Shown: piece after piece, positions 1-7,343 of the stretch | How positions within the stretch are numbered: position 1 is the first letter of the stretch | Layout: every line of letters starts with the position of its first letter | DNA from: Myxococcales bacterium | Lineage (GTDB): Bacteria > Myxococcota_A > Polyangia > Polyangiales > Polyangiaceae | Reading direction: 5' to 3' | Assembly (NCBI GenBank): GCA_025355005.1 | Contig: JANXLV010000234.1 | Coordinates: forward strand, 1 to 37,900 | Length of the DNA stretch: 37,900 nt | The notes under the pieces: model-generated | The model's database searches: none | Told to the model about the DNA's origin: nothing | What the model saw: the letters and a program-made list of their open reading frames with translations, nothing else | Program-made: the position numbers and the translations under genes

Positions 1-1271
1 ACGGACAGCTCCATGTACCCGCGACGTGCGGATGCCGGCAGCGGCGGTCCTGCGTCGTCGATGACGAGGCGCGCCCCGAGCGGGTCCTGGTAGACCTCCA
101 CGTGCACGTCGTTGCTGCGCGGCGTGGCCGCGATCGCGAGGCCGATGAGCTCACGCGCGAGGAGCGCCGCGCCGCGCGGGGACATCATCACGTGTACGCC
201 CTGGCCGGAGCCGGGCTTCACGACGACGCGCACCTCATGCTTCTCCGAGCGATTGCCGAGCCCTTCGATCGCATTGCGCACGACCGTGCCGAGATCCGTC
301 TGCGCACGCACCTCGTCCGCGTCGAGCTCTCCGATGCTCGCGAGCACGGAGACGAACTCGCTCGCGAACGTGACGCGCTTGTGCGCGACCGCGAGCAGCT
401 CCTCCTGATCAGTCGCGGGGCGAAGCTGCCCGAGCTCGCGTCCAAGCGGCGTGAGGATGCCTCGCAGCTCCGCGGCGATGCCTGCACAGAGCCGCGCGAC
501 CGAGTCGAGCCGCTCCGTCGTGGGATCCATCGGCGGCGGCGGATAGCTGGATGCGGAGTGGGCCTCTTCGCCCTTCTGGAAGACGGCTGCGAGCTCGCGG
601 GCGTATACCTCGCCCTGCTTGCGCGCCTCGTCGAGCTCCTTGCGGAGCGCGGCCTTCTCCTCGCGATCTTCGTCCGCGGGAAGGAGCAGCACCTCGGTCG
701 CGCCTTCGAGCTCGTGGCGACCGCCGTAGCGAAGCGCCATACGAGAGAGCCACACGCGCTCCGTCTCGGCGGTGGCGCTGGTGTCCGGTCCGAGCGTGAC
801 TGCCACGCGGACATCCGCGCTGTCGCGCCGGATGGTGATCTGCGAGCCGATTCCGCCGCCGTGGCCGACCAGCACGTGGAGCATTCGGCGGAGCTCGGCT
901 TCGTCACCGAAGACCTCCGTGCCGCTGCCAGGTTCGATCTGGACGCGCGCCTCCGGGGCGACCTCCCAGAGCAGCGCAGCGAGGTCGATGCGACCGCGAC
1001 GCACCGGCGTGCTGGGGCGCGTGTGGAGGTTCTCCAGCATGCGCATGACGTCGTCGAGGGCGTCGAGCGACGCGTCCAGCGTCCCGCTGGGGTTGGAAAC
1101 GCTGATGGGGGTCGCCTCTGGCGCCGCCTCTTGCGCCAGCTGCTCGCGGATTTCGGGGGGCGGCACCGTGCGCATGACCTGCACACCTTGGCGCAAACGC
1201 GAAGCTGCACCCTGGGCTTCCTGTGTGAGAAGCCACCCGAGCTCCTGCCTCGTCAAACGTCCCTTGGACAC
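1..1271 (-). CDS. Tandem histidine-kinase-like protein, C-terminus outside window
   Basis: The frame stays open from a GTG at 1271 to the window edge (423 codons seen). The start is supported by GGAGG at 1279-1283, seven bases upstream. Residues 90-198 resemble a HATPase_c fold: GDEAELRRMLHVLVGHGGG sits where the N-box belongs, and a GG-containing stretch near 183 ends in LLLP. A charged, probably coiled-coil linker follows (200-235). Residues 252-310 look like a helical dimerisation domain, where IAAELRGILTPL replaces the usual H-E-x-x-N-P-L and so lacks the phospho-acceptor His. A second ATPase-like domain starts near 325 and carries VIDDAGPPLP, like a weakened G1 box. No membrane segment or sensor domain is visible. 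Inference: a soluble, probably non-phosphorylating signalling or scaffold protein. The missing C-terminus could hold another domain. The fold call is fairly good; the function is unknown. Confidence 0.7.
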   Translation of the reverse strand, partial: MSKGRLTRQELGWLLTQEAQGAASRLRQGVQVMRTVPPPEIREQLAQEAAPEATPISVSNPSGTLDASLDALDDVMRMLENLHTRPSTPVRRGRIDLAALLWEVAPEARVQIEPGSGTEVFGDEAELRRMLHVLVGHGGGIGSQITIRRDSADVRVAVTLGPDTSATAETERVWLSRMALRYGGRHELEGATEVLLLPADEDREEKAALRKELDEARKQGEVYARELAAVFQKGEEAHSASSYPPPPMDPTTERLDSVARLCAGIAAELRGILTPLGRELGQLRPATDQEELLAVAHKRVTFASEFVSVLASIGELDADEVRAQTDLGTVVRNAIEGLGNRSEKHEVRVVVKPGSGQGVHVMMSPRGAALLARELIGLAIAATPRSNDVHVEVYQDPLGARLVIDDAGPPLPASARRGYMELS

Positions 1272-1427
1272 GCAAAGACCTCCAGTTACCGAAGGAGAGT
1301 GCTGAGCCCTCCCGACGCTCACAGGCGCCCGCGTGCAGCATAGGCGACTCGCACACATAGACGCCACTGGGAAACGCGCGAACGTGCGCTACATTCCTCG
1401 CCACTCCGCAATCTTCCCGAGGTCCCC

Positions 1428-1769
1428 ATGCTGGTCGAAGCACGCGCCACCGGATACGTGTATCATGCAAGTAATGACCGATTGGAGCTTCATGCAGCGG
1501 GAAAGGCTGCTGGTGCGAGACCCCCAGGAGGTGAGGCCGGCAAGACCGAGAAGGCCAACCTGCTGCTCGACGCGAAGAAGAAGCTCGTCGGGGTGGATCT
1601 TCGCGGGACCTCCGCCGCGGTCGTGCTCATGCTCGGGGCGCACGAGGACGTCGATGGGCAGGCCGAGGCGAGCGTTCGCGTCGAGCTAGGACCCGACGGA
1701 GAGCTCGCGGCCGTCACGATCGAGGCTGCGTCGAAGTCGATCGAGTCTCCGGCGAAGAACGCTTACTGA
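1428..1769 (+). CDS. Small uncharacterised protein, 113 aa
   Basis: I do not recognise this family. The frame begins at ATG 1428, with GAGG about five bases upstream, and ends at TGA 1767-1769. The composition looks coding: alternating hydrophobic and polar residues suggest beta strands (ATGYVYHASNDRLELHA, KLVGVDLRG, AAVVLMLGAHED, GELAAVTIEAAS). There is no signal peptide or membrane segment, so it is probably cytoplasmic. The pattern of short strands around 'KKLVGVDLRG' is loosely like small DUF2283-type proteins, but this is only a resemblance. It stands alone, divergent from the kinase-like gene and convergent with the aconitase-like gene 9 bases downstream. Confidence 0.6.
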   Translation: MLVEARATGYVYHASNDRLELHAAGKAAGARPPGGEAGKTEKANLLLDAKKKLVGVDLRGTSAAVVLMLGAHEDVDGQAEASVRVELGPDGELAAVTIEAASKSIESPAKNAY

Positions 1770-1782
1770 GGCAAACGCTCAG
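1766..1782. terminator. Small hairpin between convergent genes (weak)
   Basis: CTGAG (1766-1770) and CTCAG (1778-1782) pair around a 7-base loop and contain the stop codons of both convergent genes. The stem has only five base pairs and no T-tract, so a terminator role is speculative. Confidence 0.2.
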
Positions 1783-3107
1783 CGCCTGACGATGAAGACG
1801 TCGTCGGTCGGTAGCTCGCGCGGAACGGTCACGCGTACGACGCGCTTCTGACCGCGTGGATCGCCGATCTCGCCGCGCGTGACGGCGTGCGCGCAGGTCT
1901 CTGCCGACGCGGTGTACGCGCTGCCTCCGTCGCTGCTGCGTGTGGTGCTCGGGCCGAGCGCGAGACACGTGCGGAGCTGCGTGCCGGGATAGAGCGCCTG
2001 GCTGAGCACGCCGACGTCCGGCTCGATGATGCGCGCGCCCACGGACACGAGCTCGGCGAGGGCACCGCTGCCTGCCAGGACCTCCAGGATCTGTCGTGAC
2101 GGCGGGGCGAACAGGAGGGCGACCTTCTCGTGTACCCGCTTCGCCTTCAGGAGCGCAGCCACCGTGAGCACGTCCTTCATGGACGCGCCGCCATCACCGC
2201 CGATCAGCACGGAGTCCACGGCCGTGCCCGCCAGATCGCGGACGGGGCGCACGACGCCATCCGGACCACGCACCAGCGGATCGATCGCGCCTACGTCGAG
2301 CTGCACCACGTCCGCCACATCGACGCCGGTGTCGGCGGTGAGCACGCGATGGGCCTTGGAGCGCCGCTGATCGCGCAGGTAGACCTGCGTGCGCTCGTCC
2401 GACGGGAACACGGCCGACGCAGCCGCCACCTCGGACGCGATCTGCGCGATGTGGGCGCGCTCCGGGATCGAGAAGTGGCGCACCGCCGGGCCACCAAACT
2501 CGAGGACGACCGGTACGCCGTGGCGCGCGCGCGCCTTCTGGACGACGTCAATGGTCCCTCGCCGCAAGAGCTCGAGCGCCACATCCGTTGCGCTGACGAA
2601 CGGACGCAGCCGCCCAGTGAGCTGCACCGACACGGTCACCGGCATGCGCGCGAGGATGGTGCCGGTCGCGAGCGCCTGAGCGAGGTCAGCCGCAGTGACG
2701 GTGAGGGTGAGCATCGACGCGCCGCCCGTGGCCGCGAGGCGTGGCGAGTCCGTCACGCAGAGGCGTGCGGGCGCCGCGAACCGCTCGGTGTGAACCGGCG
2801 CCGCGAAGCCCATGCCCGCGCGTGACACGACGAGGCCGTGCGCGAGCGCTTGCCGCACGGAGAACGCGTCCGGCTCACCTGCCCTGCGCGTGGGGTGACC
2901 GTCGTAGGCGACGGCGAGCTCCACGGGAGTCTTCTTGGTGAGCCCACGCGTGCGGGCGTCCTCGATGACGCTCTCCACGCCGTCCGTCAGGACGATCTGG
3001 TCCACGGCGAGCAACGCGGGCTCCCCGGGTCTTCCGCCCCCGCGCTGGCGGGGCCCGAGGATCTTCTGCGAGATCGTGCAGGGGGCATCCCCGGCTTTTG
3101 CGCGCAT
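1779..3107 (-). CDS. Degenerate aconitase/3-isopropylmalate dehydratase large-subunit homologue
   Basis: The 442-residue product follows the aconitase/LeuC large-subunit pattern. It has an N-terminal TISQKIL like the family's T-L-x-E-K-I-L, a GMGF...P..TERFAAP segment, TGRLRPFVSATDVALELLRRG (165-185) and FPSDERTQVYL (234-244). It ends with an ILEVLAGSGALAELVSVGA-like segment and GEIGDPR. Active-site positions are altered: DSHT is DSPR (120-123), the G-S-C-T-N-S cluster motif is GGDGGAS (303-309), the C-G-x-C motif is DVGVLSQ, and T-N-R-N-F is STTRS. No cysteine lies where the [4Fe-4S] ligands should be, and the swivel domain is absent. Inference: not a working aconitase; perhaps a regulatory or metabolite-binding paralogue. 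ATG 3107 was chosen because longer starts collide with the divergent gene; TTG 3152 is possible. A functional AcnX-type enzyme is a less likely alternative. Confidence 0.8.
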   Translation of the reverse strand: MRAKAGDAPCTISQKILGPRQRGGGRPGEPALLAVDQIVLTDGVESVIEDARTRGLTKKTPVELAVAYDGHPTRRAGEPDAFSVRQALAHGLVVSRAGMGFAAPVHTERFAAPARLCVTDSPRLAATGGASMLTLTVTAADLAQALATGTILARMPVTVSVQLTGRLRPFVSATDVALELLRRGTIDVVQKARARHGVPVVLEFGGPAVRHFSIPERAHIAQIASEVAAASAVFPSDERTQVYLRDQRRSKAHRVLTADTGVDVADVVQLDVGAIDPLVRGPDGVVRPVRDLAGTAVDSVLIGGDGGASMKDVLTVAALLKAKRVHEKVALLFAPPSRQILEVLAGSGALAELVSVGARIIEPDVGVLSQALYPGTQLRTCLALGPSTTRSSDGGSAYTASAETCAHAVTRGEIGDPRGQKRVVRVTVPRELPTDDVFIVRR

Positions 3108-3201
3108 GTTGATAAGCCCGGGACCGTACGCGGCGAAAACGGTGCCGGTCAAGCCCCCTGAAGTTTGACGGGGTTCGGCGATTTCCGATACGTTCGTAGC
3201 C

Positions 3202-3561
3202 ATGTTCAAAGAAGCCCTTCGCGACATCGTCGAGCGCACCGAAGGTGGGGTCGCCGGCCTGATCATGGACTCGAGCGGTATCGCGCTCGAGAGCTACGCG
3301 AAGGACGACGCTCCCTTCGACATCAACACCATCGGCATCGAATTCAGCGTCGTCATCGGCGCGATCCGCCGTGCGTCCGAGATGCTCGAGGCGGGTGACG
3401 CCACGGAGATCGCCGTTGGCACCGACAAGCTGGTGACCGTGATCCGCATGCTCGGCGCCCAGTACTTTCTCGCCCTCGCGCTCACACCCGACGGAAACAT
3501 GGGCAAGGGCCGGTATCTGATGCGCACCTGCGCCCCGAAGCTCCTCGCAGAGCTCCAGTGA
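3202..3561 (+). CDS. Roadblock/LC7 domain protein
   Basis: This 119-residue protein is almost entirely one Roadblock/LC7 (MglB-like) domain: an N-terminal helix (FKEALRDIVERTEGG), a strand with the typical GLIMDSSGIALES, a long central helix (EFSVVIGAIRRASEMLEAG), and paired strands TEIAVGTDKLVTVIRML and YFLALALTPDGNMGKG before the last helix. Members of this family dimerise and often act as partners or GAPs of small Ras-like GTPases such as MglA in myxobacteria. No GTPase gene is adjacent here. It is the first gene of a same-strand cluster and its stop overlaps the aroQ start (GTGA), so translation is probably coupled. The partner is unknown, and it should not be assumed to be MglB itself. 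Confidence 0.85.
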   Translation: MFKEALRDIVERTEGGVAGLIMDSSGIALESYAKDDAPFDINTIGIEFSVVIGAIRRASEMLEAGDATEIAVGTDKLVTVIRMLGAQYFLALALTPDGNMGKGRYLMRTCAPKLLAELQ

Positions 3562-4025
3562 CCGCGCGGGCCGCGAAGCGTCCCCACCGCACCCGCGTCC
3601 TGTGCCTGTCAGGCCCCAACCTGCAGCTCCTGGGCGTGCGCGAGCCAGAAATCTACGGCCACGAGACCCTCGCGCTGGTCCACGAGCGCCTCGCCGCGCG
3701 CGCGAAGGAGCTCTCCGCGACCGTCGATTGCAGGCAGTCGAATCACGAGGGCCTGCTGCTCGACTGGATCGCGGAAGCGCGCACGTCCTTCGACGGCATC
3801 CTCCTCAACGCAGGCGCGTTCACACACACGTCCCTCGCGCTGTTCGATGCGCTGAAGGCCGTCGCAATTCCGTGCGTGGAGGTGCACCTCTCGAATCCGG
3901 AGGCGCGTGAAGCCTACCGCCACGAGTCGAAGGTCGCCGCCGCGTGCGTCGGCAAGGTGGCGGGCTTCGGCCCGCAGAGCTACCTGCTCGGCCTGGAAGG
4001 GCTTCTGGGCGCGCTCCGCCGTTGA
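3558..4025 (+). CDS. aroQ: 3-dehydroquinate dehydratase, type II
   Basis: Converts 3-dehydroquinate to 3-dehydroshikimate, the third step of the shikimate pathway, as a cytoplasmic dodecamer in known members. The 155-residue length is normal. Family motifs are all present: SGPNLQLLGVREPEIYG (18-34, with catalytic Tyr33 and Arg28 in the flexible lid), CRQSNHEG (58-65), ILLNAGAFTHTSLAL (81-95, with Asn84 and catalytic His90), VEVHLSNPEAREAYRHES (107-124) and GFGPQSYLLGL near the end. The GTG start at 3558 overlaps the stop of the Roadblock gene. accB follows after 33 bases; aroQ next to accB/accC is a familiar bacterial arrangement, though efp, often between them, is missing here. Confidence 0.96.
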   Translation: MTARAAKRPHRTRVLCLSGPNLQLLGVREPEIYGHETLALVHERLAARAKELSATVDCRQSNHEGLLLDWIAEARTSFDGILLNAGAFTHTSLALFDALKAVAIPCVEVHLSNPEAREAYRHESKVAAACVGKVAGFGPQSYLLGLEGLLGALRR

Positions 4026-4058
4026 CGCGCCGGCTCTGCGCCGAGTAAGTACGTTGGT

Positions 4059-4511
<453 letters not shown>

Positions 4512-4514
4512 GCC

Positions 4515-5858
4515 GTGTTCAAGAAGATCCTCATCGCGAACCGCGGCGAGATCGCGCTTCGCATCATTCGCGCCTGCCGCGAGCTCGGGGTGAAGACGGT
4601 CGCCGTCCACTCCGAGGTGGACGCGCGCGCGCTGCACGTTCGATTCGCGGACGAGGCCGTGTGCATCGGCCCCGCCGCCGCCGCGCGCAGCTATCTTCAC
4701 ATTCCGGCGATCATCAGCGCCGCCGAGATCACCGGCGCCGACGCGATCCATCCTGGCTATGGCTTCCTCTCCGAGAACGCGGAGTTCGCGCGCCTCTGCG
4801 CGAAGTGCAAGGTCACGTTCATCGGCCCGACTCCGGAGGCGATGCGCGCCTGGGGCGACAAGGTCACCGCGCGCGGGAACGCGGAGAAGTATGGGCTCCC
4901 TCTCCTTCCCGGCTCGCAGGTCCTCACGGGCCCCGACCACGCCGAGAGCGAGGCCGCGCGCATCGGCTTTCCGATCATCTTGAAGGCCTCTGGCGGCGGC
5001 GGCGGGCGCGGCATGCGCGTCGTGCGCAAGGCCGGTGAGGTTGGATCGAATTACTTGCAGGCTACACGCGAGGCCGAGGCCGGCTTCAAGAACCCCGACG
5101 TCTTCATGGAGAAGTACGTCGAGAAGCCGCGGCACATCGAGTTCCAGGTCCTCGCGGACCAGCACGGCGGTATCTGGACGCTCGGCGAGCGCGAGTGCTC
5201 GCTGCAGCGCCGTCACCAGAAGGTGATCGAGGAGGCGCCGAGCCCGGCGATGACCGCCGAGAAGCGCCAGGAGATGGGCCAGATCATCCGCAAGGCGATC
5301 GGCGAGACGGGCTACACGTCGCTCGGGACGCTCGAGTTCATCATGGACGAGGTCGGCCAGCTCTACTTCCTGGAGATGAACACGCGCGTGCAGGTGGAGC
5401 ACCCCGTGACCGAGATGGTGACCGGGCTGGACCTCGTGGCGCTGCAGATCCGCGCGGCCGCGGGAGAGAAGCTGGAGCTGCCCGACACGCGTCCGTGGAG
5501 CTTTCGCGGCCACGCCATCGAGTGCCGCGTCAACGCGGAGGACCCGAAGACGTTCGCGCCGTGGCCAGGCCTCATCACGGAGTACTTCCCGCCCGGCGGC
5601 GCCGGCGTGCGCGTCGACTCGGGTGTGTACGGCGGCTGGCGTGTGCCCGCCGAGTACGACTCGCTCCTCGCGAAGGTCATCGTGCACGCGCCCACCCGCG
5701 CGGAGGCGATCACACGCATGCGTCGCGCGCTGGACGAGTTCATCGTGAGCGGCATTCGCACGAACCTGGCGATGCACAAAAAGCTTCTGGACGACCCCGA
5801 GGTCATCGCGGGTGAGATGACCACGCGCACCGTCGAGCGCGTGATCGCGCAGGGCTGA
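4515..5858 (+). CDS. accC: Biotin carboxylase subunit of acetyl-CoA carboxylase
   Basis: ATP-dependent carboxylation of biotin on AccB using bicarbonate. The 447 residues are the usual length. Seen in order: the N-terminal FKKILIANRGEIALRIIRA biotin carboxylase domain, HPGYGFLSEN (79-88), the ATP-grasp glycine loop ASGGGGGRGMR (158-168), the HIEFQVLADQHG segment, EMNTRVQVEHPVTE (287-300) containing the catalytic Glu and Arg residues, and the C-terminal domain with GHAIECRVNAEDP. The start is GTG 4515, three bases after the accB stop, so the two are surely co-transcribed. The carboxyltransferase genes accA and accD are not in this window. Confidence 0.97.
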   Translation: MFKKILIANRGEIALRIIRACRELGVKTVAVHSEVDARALHVRFADEAVCIGPAAAARSYLHIPAIISAAEITGADAIHPGYGFLSENAEFARLCAKCKVTFIGPTPEAMRAWGDKVTARGNAEKYGLPLLPGSQVLTGPDHAESEAARIGFPIILKASGGGGGRGMRVVRKAGEVGSNYLQATREAEAGFKNPDVFMEKYVEKPRHIEFQVLADQHGGIWTLGERECSLQRRHQKVIEEAPSPAMTAEKRQEMGQIIRKAIGETGYTSLGTLEFIMDEVGQLYFLEMNTRVQVEHPVTEMVTGLDLVALQIRAAAGEKLELPDTRPWSFRGHAIECRVNAEDPKTFAPWPGLITEYFPPGGAGVRVDSGVYGGWRVPAEYDSLLAKVIVHAPTRAEAITRMRRALDEFIVSGIRTNLAMHKKLLDDPEVIAGEMTTRTVERVIAQG

Positions 5859-5868
5859 GGCGCGCAAC

Positions 5869-6612
5869 ATGCCGAAGGCGAGATTGCTGCCGACGCTCTC
5901 GAGCTCCGTGCTCCCCGACGAGCGCTATCACGTGGCTCCCCGGCTCGGCCCGACCAAGGCCGAGGCGCGCATCGTGGAGGAGATGACCGACGGCACTTTC
6001 CGCCCGCCCGACGCAGCGAAGAACGCGCACATCGAGGAGGCGTACGCGCTCTTCGTCCCGTTCTGGCGCGTGGACATTCACCGCTCCGACACGGCGCTCA
6101 GGCTCGGCCGGCTGCGCGTGAATGGCATCCCGCTGCCAACGCAGGATTCGAGCGAGGCGAAGGCGGTGTTCATGGTCTGCGCGCGAACCGCGTTCCCGTA
6201 CGAGATGAAGCATCCGTCGACGCTGCTTCCCGGCGACGCGAAGCCGCTCACGGTGAGCCTGCCGGCGCTTGCGACGGGCGATCCGGACACGAGGGGCGGG
6301 TGGGAGCTCCTCGACGCGGATGTATCGGAGGAGAAGGCACGCACGCTCGCAACCCACACCCTCGCACGCCACTCCGGCAGCGCCGGCGCCCTCCTGGGCG
6401 AGTCCGAGGTGACCGTGCACGCGTGCCACTTCGTGCTCTACCCCGTGTGGTTCGCGCGCTATCGATATCGCGGAGACGCAAACCCGGACGGCAACGATCT
6501 CTTCTACGTCGGGATCTCCGCCGTCGACGGCGTGCCTTTCACGGCAGAGCACCCTTCGAAGCTCCGTTCGGGAGCCGCGCGCGTGAAGCGGTTCTTCATA
6601 GGCGACGACTGA
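5869..6612 (+). CDS. Uncharacterised protein downstream of accC, 247 aa
   Basis: I do not recognise a named family. The ATG at 5869 lies ten bases after the accC stop, and GAGG at 5856-5859 overlaps that stop as its ribosome site, so it is probably translated from the acc message. Two segments share the pattern aromatic-P-x-W followed by a basic or aromatic strand: ALFVPFWRVDIHRSD (near 60-74) and HFVLYPVWFARYRYRGD (near 187-203). The second resembles the C-terminal 'x-Y-P-x-W-x-x-x-Y-x-Y-R-G' segment of some myxobacterial hypothetical proteins. There is no signal peptide or membrane helix. It may be two diverged repeats of one small beta-rich domain. Function unknown. Confidence 0.75.
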   Translation: MPKARLLPTLSSSVLPDERYHVAPRLGPTKAEARIVEEMTDGTFRPPDAAKNAHIEEAYALFVPFWRVDIHRSDTALRLGRLRVNGIPLPTQDSSEAKAVFMVCARTAFPYEMKHPSTLLPGDAKPLTVSLPALATGDPDTRGGWELLDADVSEEKARTLATHTLARHSGSAGALLGESEVTVHACHFVLYPVWFARYRYRGDANPDGNDLFYVGISAVDGVPFTAEHPSKLRSGAARVKRFFIGDD

Positions 6613-6613
6613 A

Positions 6614-7165
6614 TCACCGGACGCGAGGCTGCGGCGCTGCACTCAGCTCCGCCCAGAAGTCCGCGTGAGGGTCCGGAACGAACGGATAGACGTCCTCGGG
6701 ATGGTTGAATGGGTAGCTGAAGTTGGAGCGATCACCGAACACGACGGCCACGGTGGTGATGCGTCCGTGCAGGGCGGCAACCTCCCCCGCGCGGTCCAGC
6801 CTGCCGCGCACGCGCCGATAGAGCGACTCGAAGAGCAAACACATGGGTCGGTAACACCCGCGGGTGGCTTCGTCGATCACATCGCGTCCCTCTGCGGTGA
6901 GTTCGACATGGAGTGAAGCACACCCAGACCAGCGCTCCCGCCGGACCAGACCGAGCTGCTCGAGCGCAATGAGCATGCGTGAGACCGTGGCGCGCGAGAC
7001 ATCGAAGAGCTTCCACAGATCGCGCTGCCATTGCGCGTCCCCGCGCGCCAGCGCGTAGAGCATGTCGTATCGGGCCGGGGTGAGCCCGAACCGCCGCACG
7101 CAACGGCGCGAAATATCCAAAGTACGAAGGTGAGCCCGCTTGATGGCAAATGCGACAGCATGCAT
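6614..7165 (-). CDS. MarR-family transcriptional regulator
   Basis: A 183-residue protein with a winged helix-turn-helix at about 45-95: QRDLWKLFDVSRATVSRMLIALEQLGLVRRER, then a wing and TAEGRDVIDEA, the usual MarR layout with flanking dimerisation helices. The C-terminal 40 residues (FSYPFNHPEDVYPFVPDPHADF) are aromatic and proline rich, which is unusual for MarR. The ATG at 7165 was chosen because the conserved helix begins there and because longer frames (ATG 7240 or 7258) would place the palindrome at 7231-7248 inside or across the coding start. It lies downstream of tolB on the same strand with a 178-base gap, so it probably has its own promoter and autoregulates. The ligand and other targets are unknown. 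Its stop is one base from that of the convergent 247-aa gene. Confidence 0.8.
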   Translation of the reverse strand: MHAVAFAIKRAHLRTLDISRRCVRRFGLTPARYDMLYALARGDAQWQRDLWKLFDVSRATVSRMLIALEQLGLVRRERWSGCASLHVELTAEGRDVIDEATRGCYRPMCLLFESLYRRVRGRLDRAGEVAALHGRITTVAVVFGDRSNFSYPFNHPEDVYPFVPDPHADFWAELSAAPQPRVR

Positions 7166-7230
7166 GTCCCCGTGCGAGCACAAGCCGTGCCGCCCCCGTC
7201 CCGCGCACTCTTCCCCTCGGAGCACCCCAT

Positions 7231-7248
7231 TTGTCAGCATGCTTACAA
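7231..7248. promoter_or_regulatory. Palindromic candidate operator for the MarR gene
   Basis: TTGTCAGCATGCTTACAA is an 18-bp inverted repeat with a single mismatched pair, centred on AGCATGCT, 66 bases upstream of the chosen MarR start. Length, symmetry and position fit a MarR-dimer autoregulatory operator. Binding is inferred only. Confidence 0.5.
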
Positions 7249-7301
7249 GAGCACGCAATGGGCGGGGGCGGCGGCGTGGGGGCGGCGTTGGGGTGGTCGG
7301 G

Positions 7302-7334
7302 TGACCGTGGTCGGGATTGGTCGACCGTTGGTCA
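7302..7334 (-). terminator. Hairpin just after tolB
   Basis: TGACC (7302-7306) pairs with GGTCA (7330-7334), and inside it GGTC (7309-7312) pairs with GACC (7323-7326), giving about nine base pairs with a small internal loop. It begins 10 bases past the tolB stop. There is no U-tract, so it is only a possible terminator separating tolB from the MarR gene. Confidence 0.3.
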
Positions 7335-7343
7335 GCTTGCGTG

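Noticed and set aside
102..1343. 413-codon plus-strand frame over the kinase-like gene
   Set aside because: Residues look like an antisense shadow (His/Arg/Asp-rich, no motifs); the minus frame has ATPase-type patterns and a good ribosome site.
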